A DNA stretch of 64,000 nt from the NCBI GenBank assembly GCA_947503285.1, contig CANNDD010000003.1, positions 1 to 64,000 on the forward strand, written 5' to 3'. Below the pieces are notes generated by a model. That model was not told the DNA's origin. It saw only the letters and a list, made by a program, of their open reading frames with translations, and did no database searches. The position numbers and the translations under genes are program-made. Below, in pieces: positions 1-8,584 of the stretch. Origin of the DNA: an uncultured Croceitalea sp. (lineage in GTDB: Bacteria; Bacteroidota; Bacteroidia; Flavobacteriales; Flavobacteriaceae). The first letter of the stretch is position 1; each line of letters starts with the position of its first letter.

Positions 1-69
1 TAGTGGTTAGTGGTTAGTGGTTAGTGGTTAGTGGTTAGTGGTTAGTGGTTAGTGGTTAGTGGTTAGTGG
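1..69. repeat. Heptanucleotide tandem repeat (TAGTGGT)n
   Basis: The window opens with nearly ten perfect head-to-tail copies of the 7-base unit TAGTGGT. The array breaks off at base 70 and probably continues beyond the left edge, so its full length is unknown. It lies in the gene-free 205 bases before the serine dehydratase gene. The unit is not a multiple of three and has no ORF through it. It resembles the short tandemly repeated heptanucleotides described in cyanobacteria, but no function can be read from the sequence. Confidence 0.95.
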
Positions 70-131
70 AAATTAATAAATTTGAGAGTTATCAAAACTA
101 TTCTTCATATTTCCAAACTACCGCATATCCC

Positions 132-147
132 CTGTTTACTGTTTACT
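132..147. repeat. Short second heptamer repeat (TGTTTAC)2
   Basis: Two tandem copies of TGTTTAC lie about 60 bases after the TAGTGGT array and about 60 bases before the serine dehydratase start. The same heptamer, as one exact and one near copy, recurs at 21793-21806. Only two copies are present, so this is a suggestive rather than proven repeat family. Confidence 0.5.
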
Positions 148-179
148 ATATATTCAATGTTTCATACATTCCACATTCT

Positions 180-187
180 TATCTTTG
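180..187 (+). promoter_or_regulatory. Candidate -7 element for L-serine dehydratase
   Basis: TATCTTTG fits the Bacteroidota -7 consensus TAnnTTTG and lies 18 bases before the ATG at 206, implying a very short leader. No well-spaced TTG is visible upstream, so the call rests on the -7 box and its position. Confidence 0.4.
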
Positions 188-205
188 TGAAAACAAATCC
201 GATCC

Positions 206-1630
206 ATGGAATGTATCAGCGTTTTTGACATGCTAAAAATTGGCGTTGGTCCTTCCAGCTCGCATACCTTAGGGCCATGGCGTGCTGCCGAGCGCTGGAT
301 TAAAGAGCTGCAAGAAGAAGACCATTTTCAAAAAGTACAACACATCAAAGTCAGACTCTATGGTTCCCTGTCGTTGACCGGTAAAGGTCATGCCACCGAT
401 ACCGCAGTGATTTTAGGCTTATTGGGTACCGACCCTGTCAATATTCCCATAGCGTCCATTACACCCGCAATTGAAAATGTAAAGACAACCAAAAAACTAA
501 ATCTTGGGGGTGAAATAGTCATTCCCTTTGATAACACCCTTGATATCATTTTTTTGAGGGAATTCCTTCCCTTCCATTCCAATGGAATTGAATTCGAGGC
601 CCAATTGGCCTCTGGAAAAGTCATTTCAGAAACCTATTATTCCATCGGAGGCGGTTTTGTCGTCAAAGAAGAGCGTATTCATGCCAAAGAAAATAAGGAA
701 GTATTTAAAACTTTTCCATTTCCCATTAAAACAGGTGCAGAGTTGTTAGCATATTGTACCCAAGAAAACAAACGGATTTCAGAATTGGTTTTTAAGAATG
801 AACAATCACTGCGAACAGATGCTGAAATAGATACCGACTTAAAAAACATCTGGGAAACCATGCTCGAATGTATGTATACCGGATGCCATACGGAAGGTGT
901 GCTACCCGGCGGATTGAACGTGCGGAGAAGGGCTTACGACATACACCAAAAGTTGAAAGGCGAACTAGACTATGCCACACCACAAGAATGGTTGGAGACC
1001 ATCAGGGAGACGGAGGTCAAATTTCGCCAAATCATAAAATGGGTCAGTTGTTTTGCATTGGCCGTGAATGAAGTGAATGCGTCATTGGGGCGTGTGGTCA
1101 CGGCCCCTACGAATGGAAGCGCCGGGGTTATTCCCGCAGTATTGATGTACTATTTGGTCATTGAGAACCATGATGGGGATTTTGACGATATCAAGCGTTT
1201 TTTATTGGTTGCGGGCGAGATTGGCAGTATTTTCAAGAAGGGGGCTACCATTTCAGCAGCCATGGGAGGCTGTCAGGCTGAAATCGGGGTTTCATCGGCA
1301 ATGGCGGCAGGAGCATTGACCGAACTAATGGGAGGCACTCCCGAACAAGTACTTTGTGCTGCTGAAATAGCCATGGAACACCATCTGGGGCTAACCTGTG
1401 ATCCCATAGGGGGCTTGGTGCAAATACCCTGTATTGAGCGGAACGCCATGGGCGCCATCAAGGCTATCAATGCTGCCGAATTGGCTATGGACTCAGACCC
1501 CGCAGCTGCTAAAGTTCCTTTGGATAAAGTGGTACAAACCATGTGGGAAACCGCTAAAGATATGAACAGTAAATATAAGGAGACCTCTGAAGGTGGCTTG
1601 GCCGTAGGTGTGTTCTTGAGCGACTGTTGA
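206..1630 (+). CDS. sdaA: L-serine dehydratase (L-serine ammonia-lyase), iron-sulfur type, single chain
   Basis: Deaminates L-serine to pyruvate and ammonia in the cytoplasm using an oxygen-sensitive [4Fe-4S] cluster. The 474-residue protein has the single-chain layout: an N-terminal beta domain with the typical [13 protein letters not shown] opening (about residues 13-25) and a C-terminal alpha domain. Likely cluster cysteines are C356 (GGCQAE), C398 (TCDPIGG) and C409 (IPCIERN). The chain ends in cysteine (C474). In the Legionella enzyme a C-terminal cysteine folds into the active site as an extra ligand, so the same is plausible here. The ATG at 206 gives the full conserved N-terminus. It has no operon partner: the next gene begins 114 bases later with a different role. 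glyA in the same window supplies the serine/glycine interconversion. Confidence 0.95.
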   Translation: MECISVFDMLKIGVGPSSSHTLGPWRAAERWIKELQEEDHFQKVQHIKVRLYGSLSLTGKGHATDTAVILGLLGTDPVNIPIASITPAIENVKTTKKLNLGGEIVIPFDNTLDIIFLREFLPFHSNGIEFEAQLASGKVISETYYSIGGGFVVKEERIHAKENKEVFKTFPFPIKTGAELLAYCTQENKRISELVFKNEQSLRTDAEIDTDLKNIWETMLECMYTGCHTEGVLPGGLNVRRRAYDIHQKLKGELDYATPQEWLETIRETEVKFRQIIKWVSCFALAVNEVNASLGRVVTAPTNGSAGVIPAVLMYYLVIENHDGDFDDIKRFLLVAGEIGSIFKKGATISAAMGGCQAEIGVSSAMAAGALTELMGGTPEQVLCAAEIAMEHHLGLTCDPIGGLVQIPCIERNAMGAIKAINAAELAMDSDPAAAKVPLDKVVQTMWETAKDMNSKYKETSEGGLAVGVFLSDC

Positions 1631-1744
1631 TAACATACCGACCCCAAAACGACCAAAACGAAATACAGGGGTTAAACAATACGCCCCTATCCTATTCCGT
1701 TACTTTTAAAGCATAATGACACTCCTGTATTAAATGCAACTATA

Positions 1745-4700
1745 TTGAAGATTCACAAACGTTTAAAACGGATGATATGGGCACTTCTTTTTGTGCCAAT
1801 AGTTCTAACAGGGGTAGGTTACCTATATGTTCAAAGCAACCAAGCCGAGCTTATAAAAGAAGGGATTGCAAAACTTAACCAAGATCATGAAGGTCTTATT
1901 ACCGTTGGTGAAAGTGAATTGACGCTCTGGGGCAATTTTCCTGATATCTCATTAAAAGTATATGACGTTCGAATTTTTGAGACGAAGCAAGACAACGCAC
2001 CACTGATAATGGACGTAAAGGATATCTATGTAGGTTTTAATCTATGGGATATGGTGAACGGAAATTATGACATTCGTTCTTTATTGATAGAAGAAGGTGT
2101 TTTCAATCTTGTAATACATGAAAACAATACGACCAATATTCAAAACTCCTTGGCCAGCACGGCAGAGGCGGAAACTTCAGCTACCAATATCCATCTAAAA
2201 AAAATAAAGCTTAAAAATCTGGATGTCCATACCTTGGATGAAGCCACCACCACTGATGTTGAAAAATTCATATACAACGGCGAAGGAGGCTTTACGATAA
2301 AAGATAGTATCATGGCCGGCCATATTGATACTGATTTTGAACTAAATGTGATAAAAGATGGGGATACGACCTTCATCCGCAAAAAACATTTTGAAATACA
2401 TACCGACATAATATTCAATGACCATACGGGTATTCTTGACATACGACCCTCGGGCATTGTTATGGAAAATGGTGATTTTGAACTAGAGGGTTCCATAGAT
2501 ACCAAAAACGATGTAGACCTGGACCTCTCTATAAAAGGAACCAAACCGAATTTTGATATGCTCATCGCTTTTGCCCCAGCAGATGTGATTCCCGTTTTAG
2601 AGAAATACAGAAATGCTGGTGAAATCTACTTTAATGCGAATATCAAAGGAGCATCCAACAAAGGAAATAGACCGGCGATAACGGCTGAATTTGGTGCAGG
2701 GAAGGCATTTTTAGAAAATACCGAAAGGGCCAAAAAGATTGATAATATGGGCTTCAAAGGGCATTTTACCAATGGTATGAATAGAGACGCAAGTACCATG
2801 GAATTTTCCCTTGATGATATGACGGCCTCTTTGGAAAAAGGGGAATTCAAAGGCTCCCTTTTTGTGAGAAATTTTGAATCACCAGAAGTCGACATGCAAA
2901 TAGAGTCGAATTTTAATTTAGGTTTTATTACAGAATTTTTTAACCTAGAGCAGATAGAAGAGGTATCTGGGGAAGTTTCTTTAGCGATGAATTTTCATGA
3001 TATCATCGATATCGACAACCCTGAAAAAGCGTTGGAAAAACTTAATCAGGCGTATTTTGCGGAATTGATCATAAAGAATCTAAGTCTGGTCACCAAAGAG
3101 CTCCCTGCCCCTCTTGAGAAATTGGATGTAAATCTCGTCATGAATGGTAAAGAAGCAACCCTAAAACAGTTTGAACTAGCATTGGGGAAATCAGATTTGT
3201 CGGTAAACGGTTTTCTGTCTGACCTACCTGCCATTGTACACCATACCGACATACCTGTCGAAGCACATTTGAATATTGCCGCGAATACCATTGATATTGC
3301 AGAATTGACGCGTTTTTCAATTCTAGATACTATCCAAACCGGTTTTGACGAACAGATAGAAAATCTAAGTCTGGGGCTTTCTTTTAAAACTTCCGCAAAA
3401 GACGTCACGTCATCGAAATATTTACCCAAAGGGGAATTTTTTATCGATAGCCTACATGCAGACTTGAAACACTATCCGCATAAATTACATGATTTTCATG
3501 CTGATATCATAATCGATGAGAAAGACTTGCAACTTTTGGATTTTACGGGTTATATCGATGATAGCGATTTTCATTTTGATGGATTGGTACATGAGTATGC
3601 CTTTTGGATGCAACCACAGCTTAATGGAGATGTAGCAATGGATATCAATCTTACCTCAAATAAGCTAAGATTGGAAGATGTTTTTTCATACAAAGGTGAA
3701 AATTATGTTCCTGAGGAGTATCGGCATGAGTCATTCGATAATTTGGCATTGCATTTTGCGGCTAACATGCATTATAAAGATGCTGCTCTACATTCCATAG
3801 ACCTGGCTTTGGACAAGTTGAATACCAAAATGAAATTGCACCCACTGCGCTTTGATAATTTTAGGGGTAACATACATTACGAAGAAGAACACTTGGTGAT
3901 AAAAGATTTTCATGGCGAAATAGGAACCACTGATTTTAATTTTGATCTCAACTACTATTTGGGTAACGATGAAAAAATAAAGAAAAGGGATAATTACCTC
4001 GCAGTAAAAGCAAATTATATCGACTTTGATGCCCTCTTTAAATTTAATTTGGATACACCAAAAACAACGGAAGTGGTGGCGTCGAAAACAGCAGATGTAA
4101 AAGCGCACGCAGATGCCTTCAATTTATATGAACTGCCATTCACCGATATGCAATTAAAGGCAGACATCGCCCACTTTATCTACCATAGAATAGATCTTCA
4201 AAATATCAAAGCGGCCATAAGAACAACACCCAACCATTATATTTATATCGATACCCTTGATATGGATGCAGCTGGTGGAAACATTCGTTTGAATGGATAT
4301 TTCAACGGTAGTGATCCAAAACACATCTATATGCAACCAGATCTGGTGATGGACAATATTGATCTGGATAAGCTGTTGTTCAAATTTGAAAATTTTGGAC
4401 AAGACCATCTCGTTTCAGAAAATCTACAGGGCAAGCTCACCTCTAGAATCAAAGGTAAGATCAGGGTATACCCTGATATGGTGCCAGATTTAGACCAATC
4501 TACGTTGGAAATGGATGTAAAAGTACTGAACGGAAGGCTGAAAAATTACGATCCGATGCTGGCGCTTTCCGATTATATGGGTGATAAGAACTTGCAAAAC
4601 ATTCGGTTTGATACATTGCAGAACAGTTTGGATATCCATAAAGGGAAGATTACAATTCCGGCTATGACGATTGAATCCACTTTGGGGCACATAGAGCTAT

Positions 4701-4939
4701 CCGGTACGCATGACAACAACCAAAATATCGATTATTACTTACGTATTCCCTGGAAAACGGTAAGAAAAGCTGCTTGGCAAAAATTATTTGGAAGCAAGAA
4801 CGATACCATTCCCAATTCAAAACAAGAAGATGAGATCGTAGAAGTGGATACCAGCAAAAAAATAAAATACCTTAACCTTAAGATCAAGGGCAACATAGAT
4901 GACTATAAAGTCTCATTGGGTAAGAAAAAAGAAGACTAA
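1745..4939 (+). CDS. AsmA-like inner-membrane-anchored protein
   Basis: Large 1064-residue protein with a basic N-terminus and one membrane segment at about residues 10-28, followed by a long region of short amphipathic beta strands. This is the pattern of AsmA-family proteins, which are anchored in the inner membrane, span the periplasm and are linked to lipid transport and outer-membrane homeostasis. The C-terminal third (about 800-1050), rich in asparagine and aspartate with many alternating hydrophobic strands, fits the AsmA-like C-terminal region. The start is TTG; no ATG lies close enough to keep the membrane anchor. It is 114 bases from the upstream gene and has no clear operon partner. 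The assignment is by overall architecture, so the lipid substrate is unknown. Confidence 0.8.
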   Translation: MKIHKRLKRMIWALLFVPIVLTGVGYLYVQSNQAELIKEGIAKLNQDHEGLITVGESELTLWGNFPDISLKVYDVRIFETKQDNAPLIMDVKDIYVGFNLWDMVNGNYDIRSLLIEEGVFNLVIHENNTTNIQNSLASTAEAETSATNIHLKKIKLKNLDVHTLDEATTTDVEKFIYNGEGGFTIKDSIMAGHIDTDFELNVIKDGDTTFIRKKHFEIHTDIIFNDHTGILDIRPSGIVMENGDFELEGSIDTKNDVDLDLSIKGTKPNFDMLIAFAPADVIPVLEKYRNAGEIYFNANIKGASNKGNRPAITAEFGAGKAFLENTERAKKIDNMGFKGHFTNGMNRDASTMEFSLDDMTASLEKGEFKGSLFVRNFESPEVDMQIESNFNLGFITEFFNLEQIEEVSGEVSLAMNFHDIIDIDNPEKALEKLNQAYFAELIIKNLSLVTKELPAPLEKLDVNLVMNGKEATLKQFELALGKSDLSVNGFLSDLPAIVHHTDIPVEAHLNIAANTIDIAELTRFSILDTIQTGFDEQIENLSLGLSFKTSAKDVTSSKYLPKGEFFIDSLHADLKHYPHKLHDFHADIIIDEKDLQLLDFTGYIDDSDFHFDGLVHEYAFWMQPQLNGDVAMDINLTSNKLRLEDVFSYKGENYVPEEYRHESFDNLALHFAANMHYKDAALHSIDLALDKLNTKMKLHPLRFDNFRGNIHYEEEHLVIKDFHGEIGTTDFNFDLNYYLGNDEKIKKRDNYLAVKANYIDFDALFKFNLDTPKTTEVVASKTADVKAHADAFNLYELPFTDMQLKADIAHFIYHRIDLQNIKAAIRTTPNHYIYIDTLDMDAAGGNIRLNGYFNGSDPKHIYMQPDLVMDNIDLDKLLFKFENFGQDHLVSENLQGKLTSRIKGKIRVYPDMVPDLDQSTLEMDVKVLNGRLKNYDPMLALSDYMGDKNLQNIRFDTLQNSLDIHKGKITIPAMTIESTLGHIELSGTHDNNQNIDYYLRIPWKTVRKAAWQKLFGSKNDTIPNSKQEDEIVEVDTSKKIKYLNLKIKGNIDDYKVSLGKKKED

Positions 4940-5086
4940 CCGTGGATTTAAATGTGATTACAACATGGTTAAAATGCAGCGTTTCAATGACGATAACAGC
5001 CAAATCTTTCGATACCTATGCAACCATAAAAAGCCATAAACCAAGCGTTACGGTATATTTGAACAACGGTCAGTTAAAAATCACTT

Positions 5087-5539
5087 ATGAAACGGTCTTG
5101 TACACTTCTATATTCCTTTCTTTTACTTTTGGTTTTTCATCTTCAAGCTCAAACATCACAAGATACTTTGGCAATCAGACAAGTGGCGTTGGATTATATC
5201 GAATCGCAACATAATGCAAAACCAGAACAATTTGAACGTGCTGCCCATCCTAGAATGGTAAAAAGGACTTTTTGGACGAATAAAAAAACCGGAAAGGAGT
5301 ACTTACGGGAGACTTTTACCGATGCTATGATCTTACTTGCCGAAACTTATAACGCCGAGGCAGATAGGTTTCCAGAAAATCCAAAAAAGGAGGTAATTAT
5401 ACTTGATGTTTACGACAAAACAGCTTCGGTAAAACTCATAGCGGATGAATGGATTGATTATATGCACATTGTAAAACTGAACGGCAAATGGCAACTGGTG
5501 AATGTATTATGGCAATTTAATGATTCAAAGACCCATTAA
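5087..5539 (+). CDS. Secreted NTF2-like (putative lumazine-binding/SnoaL-type) protein
   Basis: A 150-residue protein with a signal peptide (residues 1-21, ending LQAQ) and one NTF2-like cone domain. The domain has the usual order: an N-terminal helix with IRQVALDYIES, then a strand region ending in KLNGKWQLVNVLWQF. Bacteroidota carry many such 'putative lumazine-binding' proteins; their ligands are mostly unknown. The signal peptide points to the periplasm or outside. The gene converges on a second NTF2-like gene at 5581-6045 with only 41 bases between stop codons. The two share fold and size but clearly differ in sequence. Confidence 0.8.
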   Translation: MKRSCTLLYSFLLLLVFHLQAQTSQDTLAIRQVALDYIESQHNAKPEQFERAAHPRMVKRTFWTNKKTGKEYLRETFTDAMILLAETYNAEADRFPENPKKEVIILDVYDKTASVKLIADEWIDYMHIVKLNGKWQLVNVLWQFNDSKTH

Positions 5540-5580
5540 ACCGGCAGCAATCAAGCTATAGATTAAAAAGCTTGAAAGTG

Positions 5581-6045
5581 TCAATCCTCAATACATCCTG
5601 CCCTACCCCGGGTATCAATAAGGTAGACGATCTTCCAATCTCCGTCAAAGTTGACCATCTGAAAAGAGTTGATACCACAATGCGAGAATTCACCATTGAT
5701 CCAAAACTCATATCCTACCCAAGCATTCGCCATGGTACGGTCAATCTGAATAGACCAAGAGGTCAGTTTTTCTTGAAATTGAACGCTATCCGGTATGCTC
5801 ACAATGGAGCGGTATAGGTTCTCGATTTTTTGTGACTTGAACTGGGTCTCCCCCGCTTTGTTTCTTCCGGTGGTTTGCAATAAAACATTGTCACCAACTA
5901 CTTTTTTCATGGCAACCGAATCTTGATCATGAAAAGCATCAAAAAAGGTTTCCACAACTTTTTTGACCTCGGCTTCTGCATCATTTTGTGCGGTCAAAAG
6001 AGTTAGACAGCCCAAAAACGATATCAAAAAAATGGCTTTCCCCAT
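5581..6045 (-). CDS. Secreted NTF2-like (SnoaL-type) protein
   Basis: A 154-residue protein with an N-terminal signal peptide (about residues 1-19) followed by an NTF2-like domain. The domain opens with AEVKKVVETFFDAFHDQDS and closes with MVNFDGDWKIVYLIDTRGR, where the W-K-I/V pattern is typical of the SnoaL-like fold. Members of this fold bind or turn over small molecules, but no catalytic residues can be assigned here. It converges on the related gene at 5087-5539. The start ATG gives a normal signal peptide. Function unknown. Confidence 0.8.
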   Translation of the reverse strand: MGKAIFLISFLGCLTLLTAQNDAEAEVKKVVETFFDAFHDQDSVAMKKVVGDNVLLQTTGRNKAGETQFKSQKIENLYRSIVSIPDSVQFQEKLTSWSIQIDRTMANAWVGYEFWINGEFSHCGINSFQMVNFDGDWKIVYLIDTRGRAGCIED

Positions 6046-6114
6046 AAACAGGACTTTTTATTGAAATCCAAATTAAACAAATCTGCTTACATTTAGCCTT
6101 CCAAACCTTATGAA

Positions 6115-6933
6115 ATGTCCGTAGCGAAAAAAGAGTACAAAAGAATCACGGTAAAATCATTGATTGAAATGAAGCAAAATGGAGAAAAGATCTCGATGTT
6201 GACTTCGTACGATTACTCCATGGCCAAAATTGTGGATGCAGCTAAAATCGATGTCATCTTGGTAGGTGACTCGGCCAGTAATGTGATCGCCGGCCATGAA
6301 ACCACACTGCCCATAACGCTTGATCAAATGATCTATCACGCAAGTTCCGTAGTGAGGGCTGCAGAAAGGGCTTTGGTCGTTGTTGATATTCCGTTTGGTA
6401 GTTATCAAAGTGATTCAAAGGAAGCTTTACGTTCGGCCATACGCATTATGAAAGAAAGTGGCGGCCATGCGGTAAAGGTAGAGGGGGGGGATGAAATAAA
6501 GGAATCCATAAAGCGGATTATCGGTGCGGGAATACCCGTAATGGGCCATCTGGGACTTACACCGCAATCCATCTATAAATTTGGCACCTACACCGTTCGT
6601 GCCAAAGAAGAAGCCGAAGCCAAGAAACTGAAACAAGATGCTAAAATGCTTGAAAAATTAGGATGTTTTGGCTTGGTATTGGAGAAGATTCCCGCCAAAT
6701 TGGCACAAGAAGTTGCCGAAAGTATTTCCATACCGGTAATTGGTATTGGTGCCGGCAATGGTGTTGATGGACAAGTATTGGTCGTACATGACCTGCTTGG
6801 AATGACCCATGAATTCAATCCGCGTTTTCTGCGACGCTATATGAACCTTTATGAGGAAATGAGCAATGCCATTGGGCAGTATGTCGCTGATGTAAAAAGT
6901 AGGGATTTCCCCAGTGAAGATGAGCAGTACTGA
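6115..6933 (+). CDS. panB: 3-methyl-2-oxobutanoate hydroxymethyltransferase
   Basis: Adds a hydroxymethyl group from methylene-tetrahydrofolate to 2-oxoisovalerate to make ketopantoate, the first committed step to pantothenate and CoA. At 272 residues it is full length. Metal and active-site residues line up with the E. coli enzyme: D52 (GDS), D91 (VVDIPFGSY), E123 (KVEGG) and the likely general base E190 (LVLEKIP). Unusually, the codons around E123-G124-G125-D126 form an uninterrupted run of eight G (6483-6490). The next gene follows after five bases, so the two are probably co-transcribed. coaE and coaBC, later CoA steps, are elsewhere in this window; panC and panD are not seen. Confidence 0.97.
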   Translation: MSVAKKEYKRITVKSLIEMKQNGEKISMLTSYDYSMAKIVDAAKIDVILVGDSASNVIAGHETTLPITLDQMIYHASSVVRAAERALVVVDIPFGSYQSDSKEALRSAIRIMKESGGHAVKVEGGDEIKESIKRIIGAGIPVMGHLGLTPQSIYKFGTYTVRAKEEAEAKKLKQDAKMLEKLGCFGLVLEKIPAKLAQEVAESISIPVIGIGAGNGVDGQVLVVHDLLGMTHEFNPRFLRRYMNLYEEMSNAIGQYVADVKSRDFPSEDEQY

Positions 6934-6938
6934 GTCGA

Positions 6939-7658
6939 TTGATCTTAAAAAATAAACAGTTGTCAAATAGTAAGCTTTCAAAGCCTGAAAACCTTCAGGT
7001 TCTTTACGAGGACAATCATTTAATCGTAGTCAATAAAAGACCCGGTGATATTGTACAGGGTGATAAAACGGGCGATACCCCATTAAGTGAGGTGGTCAAA
7101 ATCTACCTGAAAAAAAAGCATAACAAACCCGGAAATGTATATTTAGGGGTGGTCCATCGGTTGGATCGACCCACATCGGGTATCGTGGTCTTTGCCAAAA
7201 CCTCAAAGGCCCTTCCTAGATTGAACAAATCATTTTCAGAAGGAAAAACAAAGAAAACCTATTGGGCCGTAGTCAAAGAAATTCCTAAAGAAACCAGTGC
7301 CAGTTTGATGCATTGGCTGGTTCGAAATCAAAAACAAAACAAGTCTTACGCGCGTTCGAAAGAAGTTCCAAATAGCAAAAAAGCCATTTTAGAATATCAG
7401 GTAATCAAAAAATTGGATAACTACGGTTTACTTGAAATCGATTTGAAAACCGGGCGTCATCATCAAATTAGGGCACAATTGGCGGCAATAGGATCTACCA
7501 TTAAAGGAGATTTGAAATATGGCGCGGACCGCAGTAATAAAAATGGTAGTATTCATCTTCATTCAAGGGAACTGGCCTTTCAACACCCTATAAAAAAAGA
7601 AGAAATCAATTTTAAGGCGCCTCCCCCGGACGACCCGATTTGGAATGCGTGTTTATAG
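6939..7658 (+). CDS. RluA-family pseudouridine synthase
   Basis: Converts uridine to pseudouridine in rRNA or tRNA. The 239-residue protein holds the RluA signature HRLDRPTSG with catalytic aspartate D76, plus the downstream KTGRHHQIRAQLA motif (about residues 169-181). No S4 RNA-binding domain precedes the catalytic domain, so it is a short RluA form whose target site cannot be told from sequence. The start is TTG, either at 6939 or at 6960; no ATG lies upstream of the conserved domain. It sits five bases after panB and probably shares its transcript. Confidence 0.9.
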   Translation: MILKNKQLSNSKLSKPENLQVLYEDNHLIVVNKRPGDIVQGDKTGDTPLSEVVKIYLKKKHNKPGNVYLGVVHRLDRPTSGIVVFAKTSKALPRLNKSFSEGKTKKTYWAVVKEIPKETSASLMHWLVRNQKQNKSYARSKEVPNSKKAILEYQVIKKLDNYGLLEIDLKTGRHHQIRAQLAAIGSTIKGDLKYGADRSNKNGSIHLHSRELAFQHPIKKEEINFKAPPPDDPIWNACL

Positions 7659-7712
7659 CCTGTACCACTTATTAAGACTTGGCTTATAGCGCTTTAGTAT
7701 TAACGCTAGGCC

Positions 7713-8576
7713 CTATTTTTCGTAAGACCGAACGCTTTCGATTACGACCGAGCTAAGTATGAAAAAACCACCTAGAACGGTCCATAAAGAAGGAATTTCC
7801 CAAAGAAACACCATACCGATCAAAATGCCATAAATGGGCTGTACACTGCTTAAAATACTGGCCGTGGTCACCGAAAAATGTTTGAAGCTATTCAAGAACA
7901 AGGTGTGTCCGATAGCGGTTGTAAGCAATGCAAGCACCAAAATACTAGACCATTGTGATTCTAATTCAGAAAATTCATTAGTGAAAAAAAAGGGTGAAAG
8001 AAAAATACCGATAATGGCCATTTGAAAGCACATTAACATAGACCCGTTATAATTGCTGACCCTATTTTTTAAAATCAGGTTTCGCATTGCATAAAACAAT
8101 GCCGATAATACCCCGATACCTACAGCAATGGTATATGAATTTTTGGCATCAAAAGAAGGTACTAAAAAGTAAATACCAGTTAGTACCAAAAATCCAAGAA
8201 ATAAGTGGACCCTCTCAAACTTCGTTTTCAACACTATGGGTTCTAAAAAGGAGGTCAATATCGGATACGTAAACAAAGAAAGCATCCCTATGGCTACATT
8301 AGACAGCTTAAGGGCATAAAAATAAGTCAACCAATGTAGGCCTAACAGAATGCCGCTGAGGATAATCGGAAGAACATCCTTCTTGGACACTTTCAAAGAA
8401 AAACCACGCCATTTACAGTAGATAAAGAGTATCAAGAAAGCTAAAACCGCCCTAGCAGCGATCAATAAGGGTACCGATAGCTGAATGTACCGCCCCAAGG
8501 CCCCAGACGTGCTGATAAATAGCATCGCCGCATTGATTTCAAGTAAATGTCTGATGCTACTATTGCTAAACTTCAA
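7713..8576 (-). CDS. EamA/DMT-family membrane transporter
   Basis: A 287-residue integral membrane protein with about ten hydrophobic segments arranged as two EamA repeats (about 10-140 and 150-280), the layout of drug/metabolite transporters. Such proteins export amino acids, nucleotides or other metabolites; the substrate is not readable here. Motifs such as LHWLTYFYALKLSNVA in the first repeat and LTTAIGHTLFLNSFKH in the second are typical. The gene lies eight bases after the upstream minus-strand gene (8585-10129), so the two may be co-transcribed. Confidence 0.88.
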   Translation of the reverse strand: MKFSNSSIRHLLEINAAMLFISTSGALGRYIQLSVPLLIAARAVLAFLILFIYCKWRGFSLKVSKKDVLPIILSGILLGLHWLTYFYALKLSNVAIGMLSLFTYPILTSFLEPIVLKTKFERVHLFLGFLVLTGIYFLVPSFDAKNSYTIAVGIGVLSALFYAMRNLILKNRVSNYNGSMLMCFQMAIIGIFLSPFFFTNEFSELESQWSSILVLALLTTAIGHTLFLNSFKHFSVTTASILSSVQPIYGILIGMVFLWEIPSLWTVLGGFFILSSVVIESVRSYEK

Positions 8577-8584
8577 ACTGTGTA

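Noticed and set aside
1-69. The heptamer array as a CRISPR array
   Set aside because: Units are directly adjacent with no spacers, and no cas genes are near.
1273-1656. 127-codon antisense ORF inside sdaA
   Set aside because: It is wholly antisense to a strongly conserved enzyme region and resembles a shadow of its codon bias.
4942-5214. A 90-codon plus-strand ORF overlapping the start of the 5087 gene
   Set aside because: It overlaps the signal peptide and early domain of a convincing NTF2-like gene in another frame and has no domain or signal features.
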